From Schistocerca nitens (lineage: Eukaryota > Arthropoda > Insecta > Orthoptera > Acrididae), in assembly GCF_023898315.1 (NCBI RefSeq), contig NC_064614.1, positions 71,436,501-71,500,500 on the forward strand: a stretch of DNA of 64,000 bases. The letters run 5' to 3'. A program made the position numbers and the translations under genes. The notes below the pieces were generated by a model, which made no database searches, was not told where the DNA came from, and saw only the letters and a program-made list of their open reading frames with translations. Shown one piece after another: positions 63,076 to 64,000 of the stretch. The first letter of the stretch is position 1. Each line of letters opens with the position of its first letter.

Positions 63076-64000
63076 GCTCAGATGGTGGAGCACTTGCCCG
63101 CGAAAGGCAAAGGTCCCGAGTTCGAGTCTCGGTCGGGCACACAGTTTTAATCTGCCGGGAAGTTTCATGTCAGCGCACACTCCGCTGCAGAGTTCGAGTC
63201 TCGGTCAGGCACACAGTTTTAATCTACCAGGAAGTTACATATCAGCGCACACACCGCTGCAGAGTGAAAATCTCATTCTGGAAACATCCCCCAGGCTGTG
63301 GCTAAGCCATGTCTCCGCAGTATCCTTTCTTTCAGGAGTGCTAGTCCTGCATGTTTCGCAGGAGAGCTTCTGTAAAGTTTGGAAGGTAGGAGACGAGGTA
63401 CTGGCAGAAGTAAAGCTGTGAGGACCGGGCCTGAGTCGCGCTTCGGTAGCTCAGATGGTAGAGCACTTGATCCGCGAAAGGCAAAGGTCCCGATTTCGAG
63501 TCTCAGCCGGGCAGAAGGATTTAATCTGCCGGGAAGTTTCATATCAGTGCACACTCCGCTGCAGAGTGAAAATCTCATTCTGGAAACATCCCCCAGGCTG
63601 TGGCTAAACCACGTCTTCGCAGTATCCTTTCTCTCAGGTGTGCTAGTCCTGCAAGGTTCGCAGGAGAGCTTCTGTAATGTTTGCAAGGTAGGGGACGAGG
63701 TACTGGCAGAAGTAAAGCTGTGAGGACCGGGCGTGAGTCGTGCTTCGGTAGCTCAGATGGTAGAGCACTTGCCTGCGAAAGGCAAATGTCCCGAGTTCGA
63801 GTCTCGGTCGGGCACACAGTTTTAATCTGCCCTAAAGTTTCGGGGTACTGGCAGAACTAAAGCTGTGAGGACCGGGCATGAGTTGTGCTTCGGTAGCTCA
63901 GATGGTAGAGCACTTGCCCGCGAAAGGCAAAGGTCCCGAGTTCGATTCTCGGTCGAGCACATAATTTTAATCTGCCAGGAAGTTTCATATCAGCGCACAC
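63076..64000 (+). repeat. S6 tRNA-like repeats in opposite orientation
   Basis: From about 63080 the same units run on the plus strand. tRNA-like parts are at about 63085-63140 (truncated, GATGGTGGAGCAC start), 63441-63513, 63740-63813 and 63889-63961. The TTTTAATCTGCC word recurs at about 63145, 63217 (as CTACC), 63519, 63819 and 63967. So two 300-bp periods are bounded by two shorter ones, of about 72 and 147 bp. The array continues past the window. Confidence 0.92.

Noticed and set aside
63441..63513. Functional tRNA genes in the 300-bp array
   Set aside because: The anticodon loop CGCGAAA has G at the U33 position, the anticodon stem is shifted by one, and the acceptor stem has mismatches. 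The units are repeats with tRNA-like parts.

Overview
The window looks like intergenic or intronic DNA from a very large, repeat-rich insect genome, most probably an orthopteran of the Schistocerca (locust/grasshopper) type. That call rests on the repeat families: one tRNA-derived SINE (called S1 here, B-box half GGTTCGAATCC and a 3' body with a TTAGG-like stretch) appears more than a dozen times with clean target-site duplications, alongside RTE-like and jockey-like LINEs, L1/Tx1-like LINE, Tc1/mariner and piggyBac elements. I found no host protein-coding gene I can defend, no tRNA gene that looks functional, no CRISPR array and no bacterial feature. The only intact long coding sequence is a Tc1-type transposase at 14949-15971 (minus).

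Layout. 1-3.3 kb: three jockey-like LINE fragments in alternating orientation. 3.4-9.1 kb: a SINE nested in a SINE, a second tRNA-SINE family (S2), two degraded LINEs and an RTE-like LINE carrying two S1 insertions. 9.1-14.7 kb: a LINE linker fragment, a CpG-rich block, and a jockey-like LINE with an S1 fragment. 14.8-16.2 kb: a complete Tc1 element with TA duplications. 16.2-26.3 kb: mostly unassigned, AT-rich and poor in elements, with one CpG-rich block (about 19.44-19.65 kb) that has regulatory-looking motifs. 26.3-29.6 kb: a long palindrome, an RTE 3' end and a LINE with a 5' inversion. 31.2-37.3 kb: a Tc1 element that contains a 5S-rRNA-derived SINE, then an RTE-like LINE with a tRNA-like 5' module and a stack of nested SINEs. 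37.4-49.9 kb: a deletion-derivative transposon, mariner, LINE, minisatellite, a second RTE copy split by a second Tc1, and more SINEs. 52.6-64 kb: an array of about 300-bp repeats, each with a tRNA-like segment, interrupted by a piggyBac element and by a near full-length L1/Tx1-like LINE (itself split by a 924-bp MITE-like element), and ending in a head-to-head inversion.

How the parts relate. The window is best read as a stratigraphy of insertions. Target-site duplications give the order: LINE then SINE, SINE in SINE, RTE then S2 then S5 then S1, tRNA-like array then LINE then MITE, tRNA-like array then piggyBac. Most coding regions are broken by stops and frameshifts, and several show loss of catalytic residues. 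The most unusual signal is a short motif found at six loci, CYGARGA, one spare base, a short stem whose sequence changes but usually keeps pairing, then GAAAC. It resembles a hammerhead ribozyme core and lies in or near long palindromes. Boundaries of old elements are approximate; no database search was possible.
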